Below, in pieces: positions 1-5,753 of a stretch of 7,632 bases of DNA (position 1 is the first letter of the stretch; the number at the start of each line of letters is the position of its first letter). This DNA comes from an uncultured Bacteroidales bacterium (GTDB lineage: Bacteria > Bacteroidota > Bacteroidia > Bacteroidales > Lentimicrobiaceae), in assembly GCA_937864935.1 (NCBI GenBank), contig CALMDN010000143.1, positions 1-7,632 on the forward strand, in the 5' to 3' direction. The notes below the pieces were generated by a model that was given only the letters and a program-made list of their open reading frames with translations, was not told the origin of the DNA and searched no databases. The translations under genes were made by a program, and so were the position numbers.

Positions 1-1087
1 GTTTTCTGAAGGAAGACCTGTCGTGCCACAAGCGCTGGTAGCTGCCCGGCCTGCTTACACAGCGAGCTGCAAGCTGACCGGCAAATACCTCAGCCTTCGC
101 GGGGATGGTAAGGGTGAGCGACTGGTAAGTGTCGAGGTAAAACTCTTCAGGGTCATCCCCTACATGCCAGTGTTCAGCGGGCTTCAATTTGCGGATCAGC
201 GACTTGATTTTTTTCGAAACCACCGCTCCTCCGAACGTAAGCAGGATGTCAGGCCTGAACTCAGCAGCTGCTGTTTCGTCCAAACCGTCAATCACGCGGT
301 CGATACATCCGATAAAAGCCGGGTTGTAAAGATTGGATGTAGTTTCGGTAAGAACGATGACCGACTCGTCCGTTGCCAGCTGATCAAGTGCTGACTGCAG
401 AGGCGGATTCAATGCCAGCTGGCCTGTGAGGATCAATTTGCGGCCTGCGTTGTTCCACAGGGTGGTTAGCCGTTTCACCTCTGTTTCTGAAACCACGGTT
501 TCGCAGGAAGCCATGCGTATGTTCCGCACTGCCGGCAGCGAAGGCTCCTTTGCTATGTTGTAAAGGGGTTCGGCCAGGGGCAGGTTGATGTGCACCGGCC
601 CGGCAGCCGGATACAGGCAACGGTCGGTGGCTTCGTTGAGCAGGCGTCCGGTGTACCAAAGAGAATCAGGCGAACCGGCAGAGACCGGAAGGTGGTAACT
701 TTTGCGTATGTAGTTGGCAAAAACCCGTTCCTGACGTATGGTTTGTCCGTCACCCTGATCAATCCACTCCTCAGGGCGGTCGGCGGTAATCACCAGCAGG
801 GGAACTTTCTGATAATAAGCTTCGGCGATGGCTGGTGCGTAATTGAGGCTGGCAGATCCGGAGGTGCAGACCAGGGCAACAGGTCTGCCCGTGGTGAGGG
901 CGATGCCGAGGGCATAAAAGCCGGCACTCCGCTCATCGGCTATACTGACCAGTTTAAGCTGTTCGTATTGCGAGAGTATGATTATCACGGGCGCATTGCG
1001 TGAGCCGGGTGAGACAACCACATGGGTTATTCCCTTCTCTGTCATCAGCATCGCCAGCAGGCTGATCTGTTCCTTGCCCTTGTTCAT
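1..1087 (-). CDS. menD: MenD, 2-succinyl-5-enolpyruvyl-6-hydroxy-3-cyclohexene-1-carboxylate synthase (C-terminus beyond window)
   Basis: This ThDP-dependent cytosolic enzyme joins isochorismate and 2-oxoglutarate to give SEPHCHC, the first committed step of classical menaquinone synthesis. The reverse strand from the ATG at 1087 stays open to the window edge (362 codons). Family MenD is about 550-580 aa, so the C-terminal ThDP-diphosphate/Mg domain is missing here. Visible motifs are SPGSRNAP (residues 26-33), DERSAGF (51-57, with E52 at the place of the conserved ThDP-activating glutamate), CTSGSASLNY (74-83) and TADRP (101-105) followed by Q115 and Q119. These match the pyrimidine-binding domain and the substrate-contact Arg/Gln residues of E. 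coli MenD. A central domain follows from about residue 190. The chosen start puts SPGSR at nearly the same position as in E. coli. The ATG lies 9 nt after the menF stop, with no clear Shine-Dalgarno. I see no frameshift. Identification is very secure. Confidence 0.96.
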   Translation of the reverse strand, partial: MNKGKEQISLLAMLMTEKGITHVVVSPGSRNAPVIIILSQYEQLKLVSIADERSAGFYALGIALTTGRPVALVCTSGSASLNYAPAIAEAYYQKVPLLVITADRPEEWIDQGDGQTIRQERVFANYIRKSYHLPVSAGSPDSLWYTGRLLNEATDRCLYPAAGPVHINLPLAEPLYNIAKEPSLPAVRNIRMASCETVVSETEVKRLTTLWNNAGRKLILTGQLALNPPLQSALDQLATDESVIVLTETTSNLYNPAFIGCIDRVIDGLDETAAAEFRPDILLTFGGAVVSKKIKSLIRKLKPAEHWHVGDDPEEFYLDTYQSLTLTIPAKAEVFAGQLAARCVSRPGSYQRLWHDRSSFRK

Positions 1088-1096
1088 GTGTTGGTA

Positions 1097-2194
1097 TCAG
1101 TCTGCTAAATTCTGCATTTTTTCGATTACCGGCAACAGTGTTGTGCTTTTAAGCCCCGTTTCTTCCCATTCAGCTACGGGGTCCGATAGTGCGGTAAGTC
1201 CGCCGCCAACATACACCAGTATCCCCCCGTTGATCATCTGCATACAACGGAGGTTGACGAACAGGCTGATTTCTCCGGCCAGGACAGGGCCGAGATAGCC
1301 GGTATAGTAGGTGCGGTCGTGCTTTTCAGTCTGCCTGATCACGGTTTCAGCTTTCAGGGTGGGCAGACCGCACACGGCCGGGGTCGGATGGAGTGCATTC
1401 ACGATAGCCGGCAGCTGTTGAATGCTGCTAAGTGCGGTGATGTCGGTGCGCAGGTGCTCCAGCCTGCCGGCTTTCACTGTAAAGGGTGCTGTCACAGTGA
1501 TCCCGGTACAGCCTTGCTGCTGAAGATGATCAAGGATATACCGGCTTACAAAGGCATGCTCATCCTGCTCTTTAGCCGACCATTCTGCCGGGGAAAGCGC
1601 ATCGCGTGTACCTGCAAGAGCCATCGTTCTGATGGAAGACCCCCGGTATTGGATGAGGGTTTCCGGAGAGGCTCCTGCCCAGGTGCCATAACCGGGGAAT
1701 GAAGTCAGGTAAACAAAAGCATCAGGATAAAGATCGCAAAGCATGTTAAACAACGCGGCTGGTTTGTGTGATTGCGTTGCCGGAATCAGGATCTGCCTCG
1801 ACAGCACAACTTTGCCGGCATGCCCGGAATTGATCAGCTCCCTGATGTTAGCAACCTGTTTGGTGTATTCATCCTTGTCAGCCAGGTGAATGCGCTGTCT
1901 CTGCGTACTGACAGGCGATTCAGCACCCGGGATGAGGTCGGCGGGTGACAGGTGAGACAGCTGCTGAATATCCTCAGCTTCGAGCCATAGCAGCGGAAGA
2001 TCTTTTCCGAAGGGAGCCATAATGAAACCGGTCTTCCCCTGGCTGAGGATGGAATTATCGGCAAGCCTGCTAAAGCTTCCTTTAAAAAGCATACGGGCTG
2101 AACGTCCGGGAAGCCTGAACGCAGCCATTCCAATCGATAGATTATCAGTATTTAGCCGCATATCTTTATCCGGGATCAATGGCCTGATAGGCAT
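1097..2194 (-). CDS. menF: MenF, isochorismate synthase
   Basis: This is a 365-aa chorismate-binding enzyme that isomerises chorismate to isochorismate with Mg2+, the entry step of menaquinone synthesis. The N-terminal 110 residues are divergent; the conserved catalytic domain fills the rest. Visible motifs are KVVLSR (128-133, K128 matching the catalytic base), GASPETL (174-180, E178 matching the general acid; the 50-residue K-to-E spacing equals that of E. coli MenF K190/E240), LAGTR (193-197), DEHAFV (211-216), HPTPAVCGLP (269-278), YYTGYLGP (296-303), and GGG (330-332) followed by EWEETG (342-347), which supplies a Mg-binding glutamate. The first ATG is only 3 nt after the thioesterase stop, which supports this start and translational coupling. 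Siderophore-type EntC/DhbC enzymes share the same fold and reaction; the adjacent menD decides for menaquinone. The ends of the protein look intact. Confidence 0.95.
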   Translation of the reverse strand: MPIRPLIPDKDMRLNTDNLSIGMAAFRLPGRSARMLFKGSFSRLADNSILSQGKTGFIMAPFGKDLPLLWLEAEDIQQLSHLSPADLIPGAESPVSTQRQRIHLADKDEYTKQVANIRELINSGHAGKVVLSRQILIPATQSHKPAALFNMLCDLYPDAFVYLTSFPGYGTWAGASPETLIQYRGSSIRTMALAGTRDALSPAEWSAKEQDEHAFVSRYILDHLQQQGCTGITVTAPFTVKAGRLEHLRTDITALSSIQQLPAIVNALHPTPAVCGLPTLKAETVIRQTEKHDRTYYTGYLGPVLAGEISLFVNLRCMQMINGGILVYVGGGLTALSDPVAEWEETGLKSTTLLPVIEKMQNLAD

Positions 2195-2197
2195 GAA

Positions 2198-2665
2198 TCA
2201 GTGGTTTTGGTTCTTGTCAAGCACCATAATGGTGAGTCTCGACAGACAGGTGAGTTTTCCGGCCTCATTGTTGATTCTGATTTCCCATACATGCAGTTTG
2301 CTGGATCGCATCAGCAAGGTAGCTTTACCATAAACATACCCTGAAGTGGCACTCCGTATGTGGTTGGCATTGATTTCAATACCAACCACAGCCTGACGGC
2401 TGGTATCAATAACCGACATCGACCCCATACTGCCGAGTGTTTCAGCCAGTGCCGCTGAAGCGCCCCCGTGAAGCAATCCTGCCGGCTGTTTGGTGCGGTG
2501 ATCAACAGGCATTTTTCCGCACAGATAGTCAGCGCCGATCTCCGTGAATTCAATCCCCAGCTGTTTCATCAGTGTTCCTTCAGAAAGTGAATTCATGGTC
2601 TCAAGGCTCATGGTGGTCAGTAAAGGCATAGTATCCGTTTTTTTCGAAGCAATTAACAAAGGCAT
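2198..2665 (-). CDS. menI: MenI/YdiI-like hotdog thioesterase, probable DHNA-CoA hydrolase
   Basis: This hotdog-fold acyl-CoA thioesterase (PaaI/YdiI type) probably hydrolyses 1,4-dihydroxy-2-naphthoyl-CoA to DHNA. The core resembles E. coli YdiI (MenI) closely: MPVDHRTKQP (52-61), GLLHGGAS (63-70) with H66, LAETLGS (73-79) with E75 at the catalytic acid position, EINANHIRS and HVWEIRI. Being the first gene ahead of menF and menD supports the menaquinone role, although YdiI-type enzymes are promiscuous and activity is not proven by sequence. The start is uncertain. In-frame ATGs at 2665, 2629 and 2611 give 155, 143 or 137 aa. YdiI is about 136 aa and its N-terminal helix (TLEALNAMGEG) aligns with SLETMNSLSEG from residue 20, so the two downstream starts fit better by length. 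None has a clear ribosome binding site. Confidence 0.88.
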   Translation of the reverse strand: MPLLIASKKTDTMPLLTTMSLETMNSLSEGTLMKQLGIEFTEIGADYLCGKMPVDHRTKQPAGLLHGGASAALAETLGSMGSMSVIDTSRQAVVGIEINANHIRSATSGYVYGKATLLMRSSKLHVWEIRINNEAGKLTCLSRLTIMVLDKNQNH

Positions 2666-2771
2666 TGTTCTTATGTTGTCGAAAATTAGTAATAATAACG
2701 GTAATCCCGAAAAATGATAAACACATTGAAGGATTTTTTGATACCGATGGTCTTTTGAGTGATTTTTTTAT

Positions 2772-2779
2772 TAGGTTTG
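2772..2779 (+). promoter_or_regulatory. Candidate Bacteroidota-type -7 box (TAGGTTTG) ahead of the 204-aa gene
   Basis: TAGGTTTG matches the Bacteroidota sigma-A -7 consensus TAnnTTTG exactly and ends 22 nt before the ATG at 2802, which would give a short leader. The companion TTTG-like -33 element is not well placed: the nearest copy, at 2754-2757, leaves 14 nt instead of the usual 19-21. An exact six-base match can arise by chance in AT-rich DNA, so this is tentative. Confidence 0.3.
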
Positions 2780-2801
2780 ACCTTCTTAATAATACATTTT
2801 T

Positions 2802-3416
2802 ATGTCCCATTGGTTGGAAGAAGCTGAAAAACGGCAGGCAGCTGAAAAAGACGATCAGACCCGGGCTGAGAAGCTCAGGAAAAAGATCGTGAAGATCGAA
2901 GAAAACAAGGCATTGTACGGTGCTCAATATGAAACATTTACCAAGGATCTGCACCAACTCGTTGAACGCGCCGCCAAGCTTGCCGACACCCCTGAAAGGC
3001 CCTTCAGAAAAATGGAAAGCCGTGAGAAGGATTCAAAACTCAGCAACCAGATCAACATTTTTTACAGCAGCAGAAGACTGAGCCGTCGCAGGTGGTGGAC
3101 TTCGCTGCCTTTTTTTAATGCTCTTCAGTTCAAGCATTTAAGAGTTATTTTTATCAATCTTTCGTCGAAAGCGGGTTATTGTGAAATAGAACTCAAAGAA
3201 AACATTCTGCTGCGGGAAGCCCTGGGTGTAGCCAGAACGCTTAAAAACCGCAGCTTTTCAAAATCCGGTAAACTACACCTCGTCTACCCTTTCAGTATCA
3301 ATGAACTCAACCACGAACTCGCGCTGGAGATGATTGACTGGCTTGCCTTTGTAAAAGAGATCAAAGACTGTTCTTTCTTTAATCGGGTCCCTGAGGAAGA
3401 GAAGCATTACTTCTGA
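2802..3416 (+). CDS. Unrecognised charged protein with N-terminal coiled coil, 204 aa
   Basis: I do not recognise a family. Residues 1-60 are rich in Glu, Lys, Gln and Ala with hydrophobic residues spaced in heptad-like fashion, suggesting a long helix or coiled coil. A very basic patch RRLSRRR lies near residues 90-96, followed by WW. Residues 105-185 mix hydrophobic and polar stretches and look like a small globular alpha/beta domain. There is no signal peptide, no clear transmembrane segment, no metal-binding Cys/His cluster and no Walker motif, so it is probably cytosolic. The ATG at 2802 is the first in a frame open to 3416 and follows an AT-rich leader with no Shine-Dalgarno. It is divergent from the menaquinone genes and 93 nt ahead of the enoyl-CoA hydratase gene, with an operator-like repeat cluster between, so co-regulation with either side is uncertain. 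The length and biased composition support a real gene; function is unknown. Confidence 0.75.
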   Translation: MSHWLEEAEKRQAAEKDDQTRAEKLRKKIVKIEENKALYGAQYETFTKDLHQLVERAAKLADTPERPFRKMESREKDSKLSNQINIFYSSRRLSRRRWWTSLPFFNALQFKHLRVIFINLSSKAGYCEIELKENILLREALGVARTLKNRSFSKSGKLHLVYPFSINELNHELALEMIDWLAFVKEIKDCSFFNRVPEEEKHYF

Positions 3417-3439
3417 TTTTCCTCTGTGTTTTTTACCAG

Positions 3440-3498
3440 TAACAGTAAACTTTTGTATTGTTTATACTGTTATTAATCAGCATTTTATACTAACAGTA
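3440..3498. promoter_or_regulatory. Operator-like cluster of three TAACAGTA octamers upstream of the enoyl-CoA hydratase gene
   Basis: TAACAGTA occurs at 3440-3447 and 3491-3498, and its reverse complement TACTGTTA at 3465-3472. The centres are 25 and 26 bp apart. The first and second copies form an inverted repeat whose arms extend further (AACAGTAAAC against GTTTATACTGTT, with a 2-bp indel). The octamer TTTATACT is also directly repeated at 3462-3469 and 3484-3491. The last copy ends 11 nt before the ATG at 3510, so a bound protein would overlap the promoter or the transcription start. This is the pattern of a dimeric repressor or activator site controlling the acyl-CoA genes. The regulator is not in the window. 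The repeats are seen directly; the function is inference. Confidence 0.55.
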
Positions 3499-3509
3499 AA
3501 TTTTTTCTT

Positions 3510-4277
3510 ATGGATTATTCCATTCTCAAACCTTCCATCGAAGGGAGCATTGCTGTTCTCACCATCAGCAGGCCCCAGGCCCTGAATGCACTGAATTCAG
3601 TTTTTTTTAACGAAATGGACCATTACCTGTCGGTGGTTGCTGAAAATCCTGAGGTCAGAACCCTGATCATCACCGGTGAAGGCAAAGCCTTTGTTGCCGG
3701 TGCCGATATAGCTGAAATGGTCAATATGAGTCCGGCAGAAGCACGTGGTTTTTCAGCCAGGGGGCAGGCCGTTTTCAACAAAATCGGTCAATTGCCGGTT
3801 CCTGTGATTGCTGCCATCAATGGTTTCGCCCTTGGCGGAGGCATGGAACTGGCCATGGCCTGCGATTTCAGGATAGCCTCTTCATTGGCGAAGTTCGGAC
3901 AGCCCGAAGTCAATCTGGGCCTGATCCCCGGTTATGCCGGCACACAACGCTTGCCCCGGCTGGCCAACCTCGCCGATGCGCTTTATCTGCTCACCACCGG
4001 TGAAGTCATTGATGCGGCCACTGCCCTGCAGATGCGCCTGATTCAGAGAGTAGTTGAACCCGCGGATCTGATGGCTGAAGCCATGCGACTGGCCTCACTG
4101 ATCGCCTCAAAGGGGCCCCTCGCAGTGAGACTGGTGAAAAAGGTCACCCGACAGGGGCTGGGGATGGAATATCACGCAGGCGAGAAACTCGAACAGGAAC
4201 ATTTCGGTGACCCCTTCGGAGGCCAGGGAGCTGAAGGTATGAGGGCTTTTCTTGAGAAAAGAAAACCGGAATGGTAG
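3510..4277 (+). CDS. Enoyl-CoA hydratase/crotonase family protein
   Basis: This 255-aa protein has the full length of a classical crotonase and probably hydrates trans-2-enoyl-CoA (for example crotonyl-CoA) to the (S)-3-hydroxyacyl-CoA, or runs the reverse dehydration. Motifs: SRPQALNAL (20-28), AGADIAEM (63-70, oxyanion-hole region that also holds the CoA), GFALGGGMELAMACD (105-119, E113) and FGQPEVNLGLIPG (129-141, E133). E113 and E133 are the two catalytic glutamates that mark true hydratases, so hydratase activity is likely. The usual PGFGGTQRL reads PGYAGTQRL (140-148), a mild deviation. The C-terminal helix ends in FLEKRKPEW, as is normal for this family. It is followed after 121 nt by a 3-hydroxyacyl-CoA dehydrogenase and a thiolase, which supply the next two steps. 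Its leader carries the TAACAGTA cluster. Chain-length preference cannot be read from the sequence; a 3-hydroxybutyryl-CoA dehydratase (Crt) is plausible. Confidence 0.92.
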   Translation: MDYSILKPSIEGSIAVLTISRPQALNALNSVFFNEMDHYLSVVAENPEVRTLIITGEGKAFVAGADIAEMVNMSPAEARGFSARGQAVFNKIGQLPVPVIAAINGFALGGGMELAMACDFRIASSLAKFGQPEVNLGLIPGYAGTQRLPRLANLADALYLLTTGEVIDAATALQMRLIQRVVEPADLMAEAMRLASLIASKGPLAVRLVKKVTRQGLGMEYHAGEKLEQEHFGDPFGGQGAEGMRAFLEKRKPEW

Positions 4278-4398
4278 AAAGCAAAGTTTTGGTGAACAAA
4301 TACTCTGCGGACAGGGATCACACAACACCTCCTCCGGGTCGTCTTTTCACCGTATTAGAAATCCTGACAAGCTGTAAAACAAACAACAACCACCAGAT

Positions 4399-5736
4399 AT
4401 GACATACACAGATCGTTTAACCAATGTAAGTGTTCTGGGATCAGCCGGTAAAATGGGCAGTGGAATTCTGCTGCTGGCAGCACTCGAAGTTGCCGACCAG
4501 ATGCTGAAACCCGAAAACAAGGACCGGCACTTTGTGATCAACGCCATTGATGTTTCATCGGCTGCCCTTCCGGGGCTGATGAAGTACATCAGGGCCCAGG
4601 TGCTCAAAGCTGCCGAGAAGAAAGTGGTAGTGCTCCGCGGATTGTATGCCGGCCGTGCTGAACTCATTGAGAATTCCGACATCATCGATGCCTATGTCGA
4701 CGATGTGATGGGGCTCATCAGGCCCTCAACACGCCTCGAAGTGGCCTATGAAAGCACCCTGGTTTTTGAGGCAGTCAGCGAGAATGAAGCCCTGAAGGTT
4801 AAACTCTTCAGCCAGATCAACGAAAACAATTCCCTCCAACCCTGGTTTTTCACCAACACCTCTTCTGTTCCCATTGCCGGTCTCGACAATGGCGCTAACC
4901 TGAGCGGCAGGGTACTGGGATTCCATTTCTACAATCCTCCTGCTGTTCAGAAACTTGTGGAGGTAATCACCATTGATTCCAACCCTTCTGATATGAAGGA
5001 ATTTGCTCTGCAACTGGCGAAAAACATGCGCAAGGTAGTGGTTCCCTCCAACGACATTGCAGGATTTATCGGTAACGGTCACTTCATGCGCGATGCCCTC
5101 TTTGCACTGGGAGAGGCCAGGAAGCTTTCCGCCTCCATGCCCATGCCCCAGGCATTGTATATCGTTAACAAAGTCAGTCAGGACTACCTGATGAGGCCCA
5201 TGGGTATTTTCCAGCTGATGGATTATGTGGGGGTGGATGTGGTGCGGTTTATCATGAGTGTGATGAACCCGCACATGCCGGCAGAAGACCTGCACAGCGA
5301 TGAACTGGATCTGATGTTTGAGAAAGGCATCAAAGGCGGACAATTTTCAGATGGAAGCCAGAAAGATGGCATCCTGAAATACGATAAAGGCAAACCCGTT
5401 GCTGTTTTCAGCAGTGAAACCGGGGAGTACATTCCCATCAGCAGCTTTGCCGCGGAGGCAGACATCTGGCTTGGGTCCCTTCCGGAATCCACCATACCGT
5501 GGAAAAACCTGGTGAAAGCAGCCGATAAAGACACCCTTGCTGCCAGGGCATTTGAGGCCTACCGCACCTCCGGCACCAACGGGGCGCAGCTGGCCTTGTC
5601 CTATGCCCGCCGTTCAAGGGAAATCGGACTTAACCTGGTGAATACCGGGGTAGCACATTCAGCAGCGGACGTGAATACTGTATTGCTGACGGGATTTTTC
5701 CATGCCTATGGCCCTGTAAATGAGTTTGTTTTATAG
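4399..5736 (+). CDS. 3-hydroxyacyl-CoA dehydrogenase, enlarged 445-aa form
   Basis: It probably oxidises 3-hydroxyacyl-CoA to 3-ketoacyl-CoA with NAD+, or reduces acetoacetyl-CoA in the other direction. The N-terminal Rossmann motif is GSAGKMGSG (14-22), with acidic D51 after the second strand. The catalytic set is complete: E128, S155, H176 (GFHFYNPP), E188 (LVEVI) and N226 (AGFIGN), with the same spacing as human HAD S137/H158/E170/N208. At 445 aa it is much longer than single-domain enzymes of about 280-300 aa. About 14 extra residues sit between the glycine-rich loop and D51, and about 12 more before E128. The C-terminal domain appears doubled: MGIFQLMDYVGVDVV (about 263-277) is the first copy and the segment ending TGFFHAYGP (about 431-439) resembles the second copy of FadB-type proteins. 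The A-rich leader before the ATG lacks a Shine-Dalgarno. The thiolase gene starts 17 nt downstream, so the two are co-transcribed. Confidence 0.9.
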   Translation: MTYTDRLTNVSVLGSAGKMGSGILLLAALEVADQMLKPENKDRHFVINAIDVSSAALPGLMKYIRAQVLKAAEKKVVVLRGLYAGRAELIENSDIIDAYVDDVMGLIRPSTRLEVAYESTLVFEAVSENEALKVKLFSQINENNSLQPWFFTNTSSVPIAGLDNGANLSGRVLGFHFYNPPAVQKLVEVITIDSNPSDMKEFALQLAKNMRKVVVPSNDIAGFIGNGHFMRDALFALGEARKLSASMPMPQALYIVNKVSQDYLMRPMGIFQLMDYVGVDVVRFIMSVMNPHMPAEDLHSDELDLMFEKGIKGGQFSDGSQKDGILKYDKGKPVAVFSSETGEYIPISSFAAEADIWLGSLPESTIPWKNLVKAADKDTLAARAFEAYRTSGTNGAQLALSYARRSREIGLNLVNTGVAHSAADVNTVLLTGFFHAYGPVNEFVL

Positions 5737-5753
5737 TCTTAATCTGTCATCCG

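Noticed and set aside
590..1003. 137-aa open frame on the plus strand
   Set aside because: Antisense to the MenD N-terminal domain, whose motifs are unmistakable; the translation shows no family features.
1..1087. Possible frameshift or pseudogene in menD
   Set aside because: Reading the reverse strand from 1087 to the edge gives one uninterrupted MenD frame with all expected motifs in order.
1319..1702. 127-aa open frame on the plus strand with several Cys residues
   Set aside because: Antisense to the catalytic core of MenF; the cysteines do not form a regular metal-binding pattern.
2681..2712. Possible minus-strand promoter for the men operon: TTTC, 20 nt, then TAATTTTC
   Set aside because: Spacing fits the Bacteroidota -33/-7 pattern, but both boxes lack the conserved final G, so the match is too weak to annotate in AT-rich DNA.
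2601..2957. 118-aa minus-strand frame spanning the divergent intergenic region
   Set aside because: It overlaps both the thioesterase start and the 204-aa plus-strand gene; the Phe/Leu-rich start is what the reverse complement of a Lys/Glu-rich coding segment gives.
3400..3414. Small hairpin AGAAG-CATTA-CTTCT at the end of the 204-aa gene
   Set aside because: Only a 5-bp AT-rich stem inside the coding end, with no immediate T-tract; too weak to call a terminator.
4278..4398. 121-nt gap between the hydratase and dehydrogenase genes, checked for a terminator, promoter or small gene
   Set aside because: No stable hairpin, no exact TAnnTTTG box, no TAACAGTA copy and no convincing small open frame; only an A/C-rich leader before the ATG at 4399.
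4726..5343. 205-aa open frame on the minus strand
   Set aside because: It lies wholly antisense to the well-supported 3-hydroxyacyl-CoA dehydrogenase, and its His/Gln-rich, low-complexity translation is typical of a shadow frame.
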